NCBI GenBank assembly: GCA_028551475.1
Contig: CM052357.1
Coordinates: forward strand, 27,859,745-27,923,744
Length of the DNA stretch: 64,000 nt
From: Casuarina equisetifolia
Lineage: Eukaryota > Streptophyta > Magnoliopsida > Fagales > Casuarinaceae
Direction: 5' to 3'
Shown: piece after piece, positions 24,351-36,298 of the stretch
How the letters are laid out: every line of letters begins with the position of its first letter
How positions within the stretch are numbered: the stretch's first letter is position 1
Program-made: the position numbers and the translations under genes
The notes under the pieces: model-generated
What the model was told of the DNA's origin: nothing
Seen by the model: the letters and a program-made list of their open reading frames with translations, nothing else
Databases searched by the model: none

Positions 24351-26930
24351 ATGGTGCGAATCTCCGCTCCTCGGTTTTTTCTGACGAATTCTTGGTTTAT
24401 TCGCGGTTATCTTTGATGATTTTTTGGCATTCTGATCCTGATCTTTTTGGTGTTTGATCTTCTGATTTTGTCTTGTAGGCTCTGCCAAACCAACAGACCG
24501 TCGATTACCCAAGCTTCAAGCTTGTGATTGTCGGCGATGGTGGAACAGGTATTTTTTTTCTTCGATGTGCGGGGTTTGTTTTTCGAGATCTGTTTGGTTG
24601 ATCGGGAAATTTGAGATAGGGGATAACGAAAGACGAGTCTTTTGGATAGTAGATTCGTTTAAAGCTAGGTTGGATCATATGTGTTTTCTTGTTTCTTCTC
24701 CGGTGTGATGTTGCCATTAGTACTATCATTTCTGTGAAAATAGTCCCAAGGAAAAATCTTTGTTGGGAGACGGAAATGAAAATAAAAAGTGAACGGTTTT
24801 CTCACTTTTAGTAGTTGCGTTTGTACCTAAGAAGTTTTTATGTATTTCGTTTGCCGATTGTTCGGGAAGTGATACTTGATTGTAGAAGCAGCTGGCTTCC
24901 AGTACGAACGATTTACTTATTTCAGTGGTCATTGTCTGTGGAATGCAGGAAAAACAACCTTTGTGAAGAGGCATCTTACTGGGGAGTTTGAGAAAAAATA
25001 TGAACGTAAGTTTGATGAACTCGGATTTTATCTTTTTGGGTATTGATCTTTGATATCTTGTAGTTTCTATTTCCTTGGTATAAGGAAGTAGTAAATGTTG
25101 TTTTAATAGCGAAGTTAATGTCTTTTTGCTCATAATGATCTCATTCTTGGTCTTTTAACTCTTGTGCAGCAACCATTGGTGTAGAAGTTCACCCCTTGGA
25201 TTTCTTCACTAACTGTGGGAAGATTCGTTTCTATTGCTGGGACACGGCTGGGCAAGAGAAGTTCGGTGGTCTGAGAGATGGATATTAGTAAGTTTTGGGC
25301 GATAGGCTATACCAAACTTGTTATTCAAATTTAAGTTGTTGCCATAATCAGCTGTCCATCACATTCCATTTTCCTCTGTTTCGTTTGTACCTAAATGCAT
25401 CTAAGCAAAAACTGTCTCAGAAATCAAATATTGTACCCTCTAGGACTCCTGTTTGGGATATCTACTGTCAAGTGGTTATTATTTTGTCTTTGCTTTTTTG
25501 ATCCGGGGACTTGGGAAATGACAGTTCTTTCAACTGTGTATGGGTTACAAGTTGAGAATTTGTAACCCTGTTTTTTGCAAGCAACGAATTACGGAATGGG
25601 TGTGGCTTAAGCAAACATGGGTTCCTTCACTTTTTATATTTGTTGTTTGTTAACCCAACCTACTTCATACTTCAATGTTCTTTCCCTAATGGTTATTTGC
25701 TACTTGTGGGGAGGATAATCTATACGTCCGACTGTAGTGGAGGTGTCTTTTATAATGATAGCATCTGCATCTACAATATGCTACGAAATAAGTTTGCTTC
25801 TGTGAAGGAGATTAACTTCGACAAAGAAAGAATGTATTCCTTTCATCTTTTGAATTTGTTTTTCTTGTTTTGGTTTTTGATAACTTCACTGCAGTCTGTG
25901 ACCATAATATAATATGGTTATCCTCTCTGGACAATCTTTATAACTTATTTCCAATGTGCAGCATCCATGGTCAATGTGCAATTATCATGTTTGATGTCAC
26001 TGCCCGCTTGACATACAAGAATGTGCCTACATGGCACCGAGATCTTTGCAGGTATTTTCATAATCCCTTACTAGTCTCTTTTTATTAGGTTCAAGTATCT
26101 CTGCTTTTATTGGGTCTGATGCCCATTTCCTGTGTATCTTTCAGGGTCTGTGAAAATATCCCAATTGTTCTTTGTGGAAACAAGGTTGATGTCAAGAACA
26201 GGCAGGTGAAGGCAAAGCAGGTCACTTTCCACCGGAAGAAGAATTTGCAGTACTATGAGATATCGGCTAAGAGCAACTACAACTTCGAGAAGCCCTTCCT
26301 GTACCTTGCTAGGAAACTTGCAGGGTAAATACCTATTAATTTCTGATGCAGAAACTTTTTTTCTCCTTTACTTTCAATGTTTCTGTTAGTCTTCAGATAC
26401 AGTTTTAAGTATAATGTTATGTGCATGTTATTACAGGGACCCTAATCTGCACTTTGTTGAATCTCCTGCCTTGGCTCCCCCGGAGGTGCAAATCGACTTG
26501 GCTGCTCAACAGCAGTAAGTCTTCTTCTCTTACTGTATTTTTTTTTTAACAGAAGTGTAAAGTTTGCAAATGCATGACCAAAGTAATACCACGATTTACG
26601 TGGTCTATCCTTGGCTTTCACTCAATGTGAAAACCATTCGTACTGGTGTCTTTCAGCAAGAACTACTTTTGATAGCCTTAAAACTGTTTCCTCTACAAGT
26701 AATGATTCGTGTTCCTCAATTTTCTGGAATCAGTTCACCATGACTTATTTAAGTGTTTAGTGGTGGTGTCCTTGAGTTTGTTTTGTTGTGCCCCCCGAGT
26801 TTATGATCTTATTTTGCTGCATTTTGACTATTGTGTTCTCCTGTTGGTGATTTTCCACAGGCACGAGGCGGAGCTTGCTGCTGCTGCTAGTCAGCCACTT
26901 CCTGATGACGATGATGACACATTTGAGTAA
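24351..26930 (+). CDS. RAN: GTP-binding nuclear protein Ran
   Basis: Small GTPase driving nucleocytoplasmic transport with importins/exportins, and spindle and nuclear envelope assembly. Eight exons: 24351-24353 (ATG only), 24479-24548, 24949-25005, 25170-25287, 25962-26051, 26145-26324, 26437-26514 and 26861-26930. They join to 221 residues, the standard plant Ran length. G1 GDGGTGKTT, effector [14 protein letters not shown]3 [12 protein letters not shown]4 NKVD and G5 SAK are all present, and the protein ends in the acidic DDDDDTFE tail with no prenylation cysteine, as expected for Ran. All introns GT-AG. Intact. Two further Ran loci occur at 28.6 kb (dead) and 59.2 kb (intact). Confidence 0.96.
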
Positions 26931-28528
26931 ATTGGGTAGTCTAGATTTTGGTCGGAGTTGCTTATGGAGATTGCGAGTTCCTGAGCCATTTTTTTTCCCA
27001 AAATTTCTGGCGTTTGTGTATGTTAACTAGAGTAATATCTTGTGGGTGTATCATTTTGAGGATACGCGGTTGGGCCGGTGATTTGCTTTGCCTTGGATTC
27101 CTATGCCTCTAAGCTACATATATCCTATTTTCTAGCCTTGGATCAGTTCCGTTGTTGGCCGTCTTCTATATTTTCCCTCCTAGTTGCGTGGTTTGCGAAC
27201 TTAAGTTGCTGGGGTTGCTTTCGGTTGACGGTAATGCGCGGAGAATTTATTTCTGCAATTCCGGCCCCCGATTTGTGTATGAGGTGAGAGTGAGGGGAAG
27301 CAGTTGCCGGGAAGCCGCGTCTTAAAGTGGCTTCCAAATTTGTAAACTTGTTATAAATGGCAGATGTTCAACCCGTCAAATGCTCATCTTGGGTTTAAGC
27401 CATCAAATGTCGATGATATGTTGCAGCGTTGGTGGTGGCTTTTTGGTTTCTTGATTCAAATTATAAAAGTGGAACACAAGTCGAACAACCACAGTTGATT
27501 TTAATTAAATGAACTGTAAGTTCCAAGGAGAATAAGTGCTTCAAATCATTATCGTCAAAGGGAAACTCTCCTTATATACTTGGTGAAACAACTGGGTAAA
27601 AGAAGACAACCATTACAATCCCCAAAATTCATTATCTAGGCCTCTAGGTAGTAGTAGGGGGTTTGGAATCAGCTTTTGACAATCAACCAAGGGTCTTTGT
27701 GGAGGTCAGTTTCGAATTTATAATTAGTCTACAACAAATAGACCCATAAACACAATACTTAATCAATCAATTGTAAAATACAACTCCTCAAGTCTTACAA
27801 CATTTACCAACAGTGTCCTAGCTACTTTTCCGACCACCTATTCCAACTCTAATCATAAACATGGTTATCACTATTGCATTGGACTGGAGAAATCTATGGA
27901 CACAGTGGCCTTTGCCCACCTATTCGGTTGCAAGCACCCGGGATTTGACCAAAAAGACAAGACAAGGACAGCATTCTCTCAAGTGACACGACCAGAACCT
28001 ATGCACATTGGAATTCTCTTTTCCAAAAGATGATTCTTGAAGTAACGTTGAATATTTTCTGTGGATGCTTTCCTCGAATCATAAGACTTGGTGCCATCTC
28101 TATGTGCCTATAATTGCGTGTTTTTCACACGCAGAGAATGATTCTCTTTTGTTGTATTTTTGTAAGAAAACAGATAAATGGAGCATATAAAAAAGATCAT
28201 GTCGAAAGCTACCATCTTAGCTTCTCCTACCTTCCAAATCTGTATGAATTTTACATAGAAGGACATGAAAGTTTCTCAAACACATGACTGGCACTCGATT
28301 TTTATTCTCAATGTCCTCGAATTAAAAAATAGTTAAAAAGTGTGAGTAGACACGTGGATCTTTGGTTATATGTTGCAGATTATCTTCAGTGAAGCTTGAA
28401 AGAGGTAGGAGGACGGAGACGGACGTGGAGGGCTGAGATTGAAGCTTAAAGTTTAAGCGGGATGCTGAACCAACGGCGTAGGAAATCGCGTCGATCAAAA
28501 GTCCAGCTCTCCCTGCATGTATTATACA

Positions 28529-28535
28529 TATAAAA
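28529..28535 (+). promoter_or_regulatory. TATA box retained in front of the Ran pseudogene
   Basis: TATAAAA 59 bases before the ATG, identical in sequence and position to the one serving the intact copy at 59126-59132. It may still initiate transcription. Confidence 0.45.
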
Positions 28536-28593
28536 ACCCGTCACCCCGTCCTTCGATCACAACAAAGGAACAACGGAGGTCACCATTACTGCA

Positions 28594-29436
28594 ATGGTAA
28601 ACTTCCTCTGTCTCTCTTTCTCTCTATATCTCGATGCTTGAACTGATGAATGTCGTCAGTGTTCTGTTCTTGTATTGATCTTTTTTTGTATTTGTAGGCT
28701 ATCTCAGCACAGCAGAGCGTGGATTACCCCACTTTCAAGCTCGTCATCGTCGGCGATGGTGGAACTGGTATATATGCACTTTCTTTTATCTCTTTATCTG
28801 TTTAGTGTTTGTTTACCGGGAAAATTTGGTCATAACTCCGACGGACAGTTCTTTGAGTCTCATGTTTCCTGTCGTTATTATTCTTTGAGCCCTTTTTTTC
28901 TTTCCAAACAACCGAAGCTTCCGAGAACCGTGCAGCTTTATGTGCCTTTTCTCAATAAAACCTTTTTGATTTGGAGCAGGCAAGACTACGTTTGTTAAGA
29001 GACACCTTACCGGGGAGTTTGAGAAGAGATATGAGCGTAAGCGCTCTTGCTTCTGTTTAATTATGGTTGGATAAGTCCGAACTTCGCTGTGTACTGCCAC
29101 AATCGGCGTGGAAGTTCATCCGCTGGACTTCTTCACGAACTACCGAAAGATTAGGTTCAACTGTTGAGACACCGCCGGTCAGGAGAGGTTCGGTGGACAC
29201 CGAGATGGTTACTAGTACGTGGTTTTCCTTAGCCCCTTCAACCCTGTTCAGTTTGTGGTTATTCCTTGGGACACACTATATTTGAATGTGTTTCACCTTT
29301 CATTTATTCATGCTTGACATTGGTGATATGTATTGCTTGATTTCAGCATCCATGGACAATGTGCAATCATCATGTTTGATGTCACAGCTCGCTTGACAGA
29401 CAAAAATGTACCAACATGGCACAATGATCTCTGTAG
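28594..29436 (+). pseudogene. Ran GTPase pseudogene, truncated after exon 5
   Basis: Copy A counterpart of the intact Ran at 59191. Exons 28594-28596, 28698-28767 and 28980-29036 are normal and encode G1. The acceptor of intron 3 is TG at 29095-29096 where copy B has AG. Exon 4 (29097-29214) has TGA at 29165-29167 in place of the tryptophan codon of WDTAGQ. Exon 5 starts at 29347, carries two further substitutions (Y to D, R to N), and breaks at about 29434 into unrelated sequence; exons 6-8 with NKVD, SAK and the acidic tail are gone. No functional GTPase can be made. Confidence 0.93.
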
Positions 29437-30485
29437 ACACAGAAAAACATGTCCATTTCTTCATTCAAAAAACATATCCATTTCCTCCTTCGGTAATAAA
29501 GGAATCTCACACCTTTGCAGTAAGGACAAAACGGTCGTTTAAAGGGTAAATGAGTTCATCACAACTTGTAGAAGTCAAAAAACCAACATACCCGTTGCAT
29601 CTGATCTCTGCACGACATTTGCAATTCCTGAAAGTAAACATACTCCCTTCCTCCATTGCTTTCTTTCCATAGTGGCTATTGTTGGTCACTAATTCTCAGA
29701 AATGTTGAACCTCCCCAACATTTAACACGTTCTGAGGTTGTGCAGCAAATTACTAGCAAGTGGTTTCACAATTCCATGATCAACCCCAATCACCTAACTC
29801 AGCATTTGAAAGGTTAAGAATGAAAAATTGGATGCTGTTTAAATTTGAACAGAACTCATAAGCCAGTCATAATTTTCTTGATAATATGTTTACAACTCCA
29901 AACCATATCTTCTCAACTGGTAGTCAGTAAATGTTTGCACAGCTAGCCTATAAGCACATTCACATTATGACCACACATACAAGTCATTAAGCTAAGTAAC
30001 AGAGTGATAATGATACTAACAGGGAAAAAAAAAAAAAGGTGGGGAAATATTTGCTAGAAAGGAAACAAGGAGGATAGTACCATACTGGAAGGGAGCAGTG
30101 AAGTTTTCTTCCAATTCTTTATTGTCATAACAAGGAAACGGGGGTCAATGTCAAAAACACCTCATCCATAAGTTACATCATATGGAGCATATCAATACAC
30201 AGAGCATATCCTGTATGTAACTTCATGTCTTATAAAAATTGAGCATATCATCAAACTGAGAAAATCAAACCCCCATTTTCTTGTTTCAAAGATTGGGTTT
30301 TAGATTGGCACCATATGTGTCCATGGTTCCCAGCAGACCTGAAATGAACTATATCACCGAATCAGATAAAAATAATGATGCCATTTGGCAATCATCTACA
30401 GTTTTAAGTCTAGGCCAAGAGAAAGACAGCAAAACTCAGCATCATCTTTAGACCTTTGGAGCAAGACATGCAAGCCTCCAACTTT

Positions 30486-30980
30486 GGCCTGGGATTCATC
30501 AATATCATTCTTGAAAGGGAACTCCCAGTGCGATATAGTGAGCAAATCAAACCATGGAATAATTTAGATCCAGCAAAATGTTCAGACGGAGGAGCAAAGA
30601 ATAGCTTTGCTATTACTCCTCTGCATACATGAAAAAATCAATTGATCTCACAGCATCACAAGAACAGGGGAAAACACACACACATACACACACACACACA
30701 CACACAATGAGAGCAAAGGATATGCGCAAATTCCATTCATCACCTAGGATTCATCAATTTCATTCTTGAAAGGGAACTCCCAGTGCAATATAGTGAGCGA
30801 ATCAAACCATGGAATGATTTAGATCCAGCAAAATGTTCAGACGGAGGAGCAAAGAATAGCTTTGCTATCACTCCTCTGCATACATGAAAAATCAACTGAT
30901 CTCACAGCATCACAAGAACAGGGAAAAGAAAAAAGGACATAATGAGAGCAAAGGATATGCACAAATTCCATTCATCACCT
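30486..30980. repeat. ~255-bp tandem duplication inside copy A
   Basis: The block beginning GGGATTCATCAAT at about 30489 and ending TTCATCACCTAG recurs immediately at about 30748-30980. Copy B has a single version (about 63433-63658). The first unit ends with a CA microsatellite at 30673-30706, absent from the second. Confidence 0.75.
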
Positions 30981-31415
30981 AGTAAACAACTGAAGAGCTT
31001 CCATTCTTATCAATGCGAAATCAGTCAACCAGCCAAATATAATAAACACGAGCATAACATGGTGACATTTTGTCCAAGCATAGACATAGAGAATGAACAA
31101 CTTGTCATCCTCATCTCAAGAACATACCATAAAGAAGATTCTTTTTGCTGAACATAATCAAATATCATAAATCCTCCTCAAAATAGATTACAAATACATA
31201 CAGAGAAAAGGAAGAAAGGGAATAAAAGAACACTGCAATGAGCCCCAAAATGTTCTCTGTATACAAATTTTACTTACATAATATTGATTGAGAAAATAAG
31301 ACTGATCTTGGAAAAACAAAACATTCCTCCTGCTTCTTACGATGATGTTTGAAGACATTGAAGCCTATGATGGAATGACCTTTCCTAAAGGAAAACAAAA
31401 TCACTTGATTATTAG

Positions 31416-32683
31416 TTAACTAAGATGAAGACCAGTTCCAGCAGATTTTAGATTCCTTATCTCCATCAAATGTTCATCGTTTGAAATATTGAGTGAAATA
31501 CGAAGATCTGTCAATAGAGCTTCTTGTTCCCAAACTTCAGGGCCCAGAAGCAAATATTGCCTCTAGAGTGCAGTGATAAGCTTGCAACTCAAGTCTATGG
31601 TTTCTAGCTGCTTCATCCCCTTTTTGAGAAAAGGGATATTTTCTTTCCTCATCTCCACAACCATACGATGAATCTGCATCACTACAAAGGGTGTCCGCAT
31701 CTTGAGTAGACCTGATAAATTATGGCCAAAGAACTTAGTTGGACTGTTACTAACAACACTACAACTACCAACAGAAGATGCGACACTATCATAATCAGTG
31801 GGTTCTGAACTTCTTTCACGAAAAGATAAAACAGAATCATTCGGATCTCCCCTCTCCAATTCAATAAAACCAGTTGTTTGATTATTAGAGGAAGCATGCA
31901 TGTATTTTTCAGCCAGATTTACTCGTGGGTAAGCAACAGCATATACCTTTTTCAGCAAGGGGGATGGGGACTCTGAAATGTATCTTTGAGGATCAACCTC
32001 TTCCTCTACTGCTCTCCTTTTTCCGGTATATTCTTCAACGTGCGAGAAGTGATAACAGGACAATCTCTTCAATGTTCTAGATGAGATAATAGGAGACTCT
32101 TGAAAACAAGTATTGTCTCTGGCAGCCCGATGATTTTCCTGCCTGCTTCTTTCTTCCTGAATTGAACTGCAGAACCCAGAGTTCATCTGATTACAGTTCA
32201 AGGTACATGGTTTGTTGGTTATCTCAACCTCACAACTTCATGGACCCTGCAAACCAAAGCAAAACATAAAGATAGTCAACTTGTAGGGATGGCGGGGGTA
32301 CTTTATCTCTGACCAAAAAAAAAGTGTTAGCTATAATAATGTGCTTTTTAATTACAAGACCAAAATATTCATTGACTATAACACTGAAATTTTCCATCTG
32401 GATCAAGATGAATACCATGGACCAAGGATCAAGTAAAGGAAAAGCAAGGATACACCATTCTCACTAAAGTGTACCTAATAATCAAAAAACATTTGGGGAA
32501 AAAAAAAAGAACGAGAAAGGAATTCAAAAAACTTACTTTTTGAATCATAATCCATTTGTCATCTTTGAAAGACTGACACACCTGGATATTGGTTTTTTGA
32601 ACTCTGATCTCCTCACTTGATCCCAGTAAGCTAACCAAACAATAATTTGTATCCAAATAATAATTTGATCCCAGTAACAACAA
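31416..32683 (-). pseudogene. Agenet-ENT domain (plant Tudor-like/EMSY-N) protein, degraded
   Basis: Family members join N-terminal Agenet/Tudor modules to a C-terminal ENT domain and act in the nucleus as putative histone readers. Minus strand: an Agenet exon ending at 32537 reads LVSLLGSSEEIRVQKTNIQV then CQSFKDDKWIMIQK with a normal donor. The next exon begins at 32246 and meets TGA at 32240-32238, then runs open (SCEVEITNKPCTLNCNQM, ...SVASSVGSCSVVSNSP). A one-base loss near 31703 shifts the frame into DADTLCSDADSSYGCGDEER and the ENT start HRLELQAYHCTLEAIFASG; a one-base gain near 31540 is needed to continue as EVWEQEALLTDLRISLNISN to TAA 31418-31416. Upstream Agenet exons are not seen. 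One stop and two shifts make it a pseudogene. Confidence 0.72.
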
Positions 32684-32699
32684 TATGATTGCTTATGTT

Positions 32700-33640
32700 A
32701 TTTGAGTCAAGAAAGAGGCCTAAAATCAACAACCCATCAATACAGGAGGTACACAAGTTAAGGTTCTACTATCTGTGAAATTGAAGATTAAGAGAAGAAG
32801 AAAGCCCATAATTGCCTCTCCCCATGCAATGATGACAGATTCTTATCTATCAAGCGAATATGTTCTATATTCATGTTGAGTTATAAACTTGCTGGAGTGG
32901 GGCTGTGAAAAGGCATGTACACCAAGAAGCAGGTCAAGCTGTAACTCATCTGGAAGATATATGTACACCAAGAACCAGGTCAGGCCAAGATGTAACCAGG
33001 TCAAGCTGTAATCTTGAGCATTCAACCACCATAAGATGTCTCAACTTTAGGGAACCAGCAAAAACCCATACCTGATAGGCCGGGAACATCAACAAAGTTT
33101 ATACTCACATTGAAGAGAATTAGCAATAATTTATACAACAATCTGCTACAATGAATGATGAAGACTTAGTTGGGCTTCCTCTAAGTCTTTTCAACCTTTA
33201 CACTTAAAATCCATAGCCGGTGAAAGATGAACCAGATCAAACCTAATTCATCTTTACATAACCATGTCCGAAAATATCAAACAAATACAAAATTTTAAAG
33301 CAAAAAAAAAAAAAAAAATGCCGACATAACCATGTCGAAAAATATCAACCAAATACAAAATTCTCAAGCAACAAAAATGCGGTCCATCCCTTTACTGAAT
33401 AAATTAATTTTCAGTTTCCACGTCAGACCCTGCACATTTAAACCAAAAAAAATCAGAGCGCAGAAACAGAGCAAAAATATATCAGCTTCATTATCAAAAA
33501 ATATCTCAAATATATTAACATGTTACCGCCATATCTCAGCTTCAATATTAAAAATTAAAAGAGCGGTTAAGGCTAAAAACATAAAATGGTTGAATAACTA
33601 AAAACTAAAAACTAAAAATAAAAATAAATAAAAAATAAAA
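32700..33640. other. Intergenic, no recognisable gene
   Basis: Lies between the Agenet-ENT relic and the EG45-like gene (its 3' flank). Includes a repeated 33-base-scale phrase ACCAAGAA.CAGGTCA at about 32920-33005, a poly-A run at 33302-33318 and A-rich low-complexity DNA near 33600-33645. Any missing Agenet exons would be expected here, but I could not see them. Confidence 0.4.
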
Positions 33641-33657
33641 AATGAAGAATGAAGAAC

Positions 33658-34164
33658 TTATATTTGATACTCGATGATGACATAAGGAGCGGAAGGGTCA
33701 GCGATTGCTCCAAAAGCAGTTCGCGAAAGCACCATTATTGCACGGGGGCTGGACGGCCGAGAAACGGAGGAAACAGCCCGGTCAACCATCTCAATCCTAA
33801 TGATTAGATTAGACATGCAGGTCCAGGGTCGAGGTGCGTTTACGCAACGGACCCTATATTGTCTTCCGCAGGCAGTGCCGTTTTCCCAAATGCCTTCTCC
33901 GGCGGATGCGAACATGTTGTCCGGCGGGAACTGGGCTGAATCTTTATCGTTGCATGCAGTCGCTTCATAAAAATAAGCCAAGAACAGAATCAGCAAACAA
34001 GAGAAAAAATATGCAACGGTGATGCGTCTCAAATCTTTAGAATTAAGGAACCCACGTAAGTAAGGGGACCCGTAGTGAGCGGCTTTGCCTACTTCAGAAA
34101 AAGAGACGTGAAAGAGCTGCATAATAAGCAATAGTAAAAGCCAGAAAATCTCAGACTTCGCCAT
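33658..34164 (-). CDS. EG45-like / plant natriuretic peptide-like secreted protein
   Basis: Small apoplastic protein with a single double-psi beta-barrel related to expansin domain 1 but without the expansin cellulose-binding domain; relatives include plant natriuretic peptides and citrus blight p12. Exons 34164-34056 and 33962-33658 give 137 residues. Exon 1 encodes a signal peptide (MAKSEIFWLLLLLIMQLFHV, SFS). The mature part shows AAHYGSPYLPTACND, MFASAGEGIWENGTACGRQY, RCVNAPRPWTC and FGAIADPSAPYVIIEY, with paired cysteines as in the family. The AUG at 34164 is preferred over an in-frame upstream AUG at 34215 because it gives a clean signal peptide. GT-AG intron of 93 bases. Intact. Confidence 0.85.
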   Translation of the reverse strand: MAKSEIFWLLLLLIMQLFHVSFSEVGKAAHYGSPYLRGFLNSKDLRRITVAYFFSCLLILFLAYFYEATACNDKDSAQFPPDNMFASAGEGIWENGTACGRQYRVRCVNAPRPWTCMSNLIIRIEMVDRAVSSVSRPSSPRAIMVLSRTAFGAIADPSAPYVIIEYQI

Positions 34165-34227
34165 TACCAAGGCAGTGGCGACGGGTTGGCCCAGGGAATC
34201 TATTTCAACAGGCATTTAATATAGAGA

Positions 34228-34235
34228 TATATATA
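34228..34235 (-). promoter_or_regulatory. Putative TATA box of the EG45-like gene
   Basis: TATATATA on the minus strand about 65 bases upstream of the chosen start codon. Confidence 0.4.
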
Positions 34236-34299
34236 CTTTTTCCAAGTTATCCTTTCGGCCCCACCCACTAACTTATTTGCTAGAGCCAAACGCACCGTT

Positions 34300-34776
34300 T
34301 CGCCTGTTTTCGGGTCTCCTCATCGTCGGATCCATACCCGCGCGCGCAACCCGCTTCGCGAGCTCTGGCGATGACTGGGTTTCCCTCTTTTGCCGCCTCC
34401 GCCTCCCCCTCCACCGTCGATCGATCTGCCACGATGCTTGACAGCTCCGAGTCTTGGAAGGCATCAAATCCGTCGGAGATCTTGGATCCGTTGTCTCTTT
34501 CTCCCGGCGAGGTCTTCACCGCCGTGTTGGTGCCGCAGCTGCTCACGGGACCGGCCGACCATCCTCCGTAGAGATGCAAAGTCATTATTGCGCTCGGTTC
34601 TTGGAAGAAGCCCGAGCTGATGGACGGAACTCTGCAGAGGCCCACCAAGGCCGACTCGAGGGCAAGCCATCGGATAGATCCAATTTGACCTGGTTGCAGA
34701 ATTGTCGCTTTCTGGCATAGCCTGGCGCCGCATATTCTTAGTGTCGCTTTCTGACATAGCCTAGCGCCGCATATTC
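34300..34776 (+). other. GC-rich island with 39-bp tandem repeat, unrecognised short ORF
   Basis: Sharp rise in GC with CpG-rich text (GCGCGCAACCCGC) in otherwise AT-rich DNA. ATG at 34371 opens a 66-codon frame (starts MTGFPSFAASASPSTVDRSA) ending 34571; other frames are also open on both strands, as expected from composition. A unit starting GTCGCTTTCTG is tandemly repeated at 34704 and 34743. It may be a truncated first exon of a lost gene; I recognise no family. Confidence 0.3.
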
Positions 34777-34789
34777 GTATTCTTGTGAA

Positions 34790-36290
34790 TCATATATACA
34801 TATTAATAGTACTCTGGATAAGTTGGGCTTGGAAAGGCATACTGTTAGACCAGCCCAACACTGTATATTCTTGTAGCCTAGCCCCTTCACGCGTGACAAT
34901 CCATCGTCTATAATGAGTCATTTTTTGTAAGACATTTTTTGAATGATTTGTTAATAACGCACTTCTGGCAACACTCACGGAGTCCATCATTTTCTTGTGT
35001 ATCTTGTTTCTCTTCTATTCACTTTGGAAAAGAGATATTACAAAATTATGATCTACAGCGGCAGATTGTGGAGGCCAAACAGTAACCAAGGGAGTCCATG
35101 GCCAAATATTTTCTCATCGTAGTGATCTATAGGCAAAGCTAGATAAATGCTTACCTACTATGATGTGTAAATGTAACAAATGCACTTGTGATTTCCTAGT
35201 TTAATTGGTGGCAAAAAGAAAATTTGGCAAAGCCATGGGATTTTTGCTTGGACTCTAGCTGATTTATGCAATGACGAAGAAGTAATTTGATCCAAGAAGG
35301 GCTAGATATGTATGACCTATTCTTTTTATCTATGTAATGTCAAACATAATATGATCACTAATCCCTAAATTAACAAACTAATCATTTTAAAAATGAGCTA
35401 TTGTTTTTTTGAGGACCTTTTGATTGACACAATATTAGGTTGAATATCGCCTCTATCAATTAGTATTTTTGACAGATGCACAATGGTTATTTGTTTAGTT
35501 ATTGTTAAGACTTTCATATGTAACACTCCTAAAAAAGTTAGTATGTATAAAAATACTATGTATAGAAATAATATTTTGGGTAATAAATAAATATTTTTAT
35601 ATTTTCATTTTATCATTTATTGTGTTCTGTCTCCTAGAGTTTTTTTTTTCCTTTAGTAAAATAGACTCGTCTTTTATTTTTCATTTTGCATATCACATAT
35701 TAAGTCTATTTTTAAGTTAGTGCAGGTTAATATATGAGGTCTATTTTTGTAAAACTTTTTTTTTTATTTTCTTTATACACACATTTTCAAAATATAGATA
35801 CTAAGACTAAGATATTCTAAGCAATACTTGCTCACCATTGAGATAAACGGTTGCCAACTAAAACTTATGATTTAGTTAAAATCCATACCAACATAGCTAG
35901 ATTGGCCACCAGCAGCACAACTATACTGACTCCTCAAGGACGCCTCTTATCTCAAAACTCATACACTCTTGCTTCCAACTAAGTACTTCAGTTTTTCAAA
36001 TCAGTAAGATGTGGGCACACCTAGGGCGTCAAACTAGAACCTTGCCCTTCACCTTGTTTGCACAAGGAGAGGTGTAAATTAAGTTAGAGTTGCTTACCAT
36101 ACTGAGTTTTCTACTTCTCATATTTCATGGCATCGGGGCTGCAGATAGTGAATAAAGATTTGCTGCCACCAGGTCCGTACTCAAAGTGCGTTCAGACGTA
36201 AAAGTCTGCCATCCATAGCACTTCTTGATGTTGATATGTCATATTAAGCAGCAGCAAATTAATGGGAGGAACATTTCTAAAATTTTTTAT
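34790..36290. other. Intergenic, no recognisable gene
   Basis: AT-rich, with short T-rich frames only. At 36127 an ATG opens MASGLQIVNKDLL, which might be a relic of the first exon of the cupin fragment that follows, but the match is too weak to call. Confidence 0.35.
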
Positions 36291-36298
36291 TTGAATAG

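Larger units (their letters stand above)
27588..31370 (+). repeat. Segmental duplication, copy A
   Basis: Matches 58068-64000 in the same orientation. It comprises flank, promoter and exons 1-5 of a Ran gene, then jumps at about 29436 to sequence equal to 62185 onward, so the counterpart of about 60000-62180 is deleted. Bases 27795-28786 read as identical to 58392-59383; the rest is clearly more diverged. The match continues to about 31370, where copy B meets the window edge. Confidence 0.9.

Noticed and set aside
28594..29436. Copy A Ran as a functional gene
   Set aside because: Lost acceptor, in-frame TGA and missing exons 6-8 rule it out.
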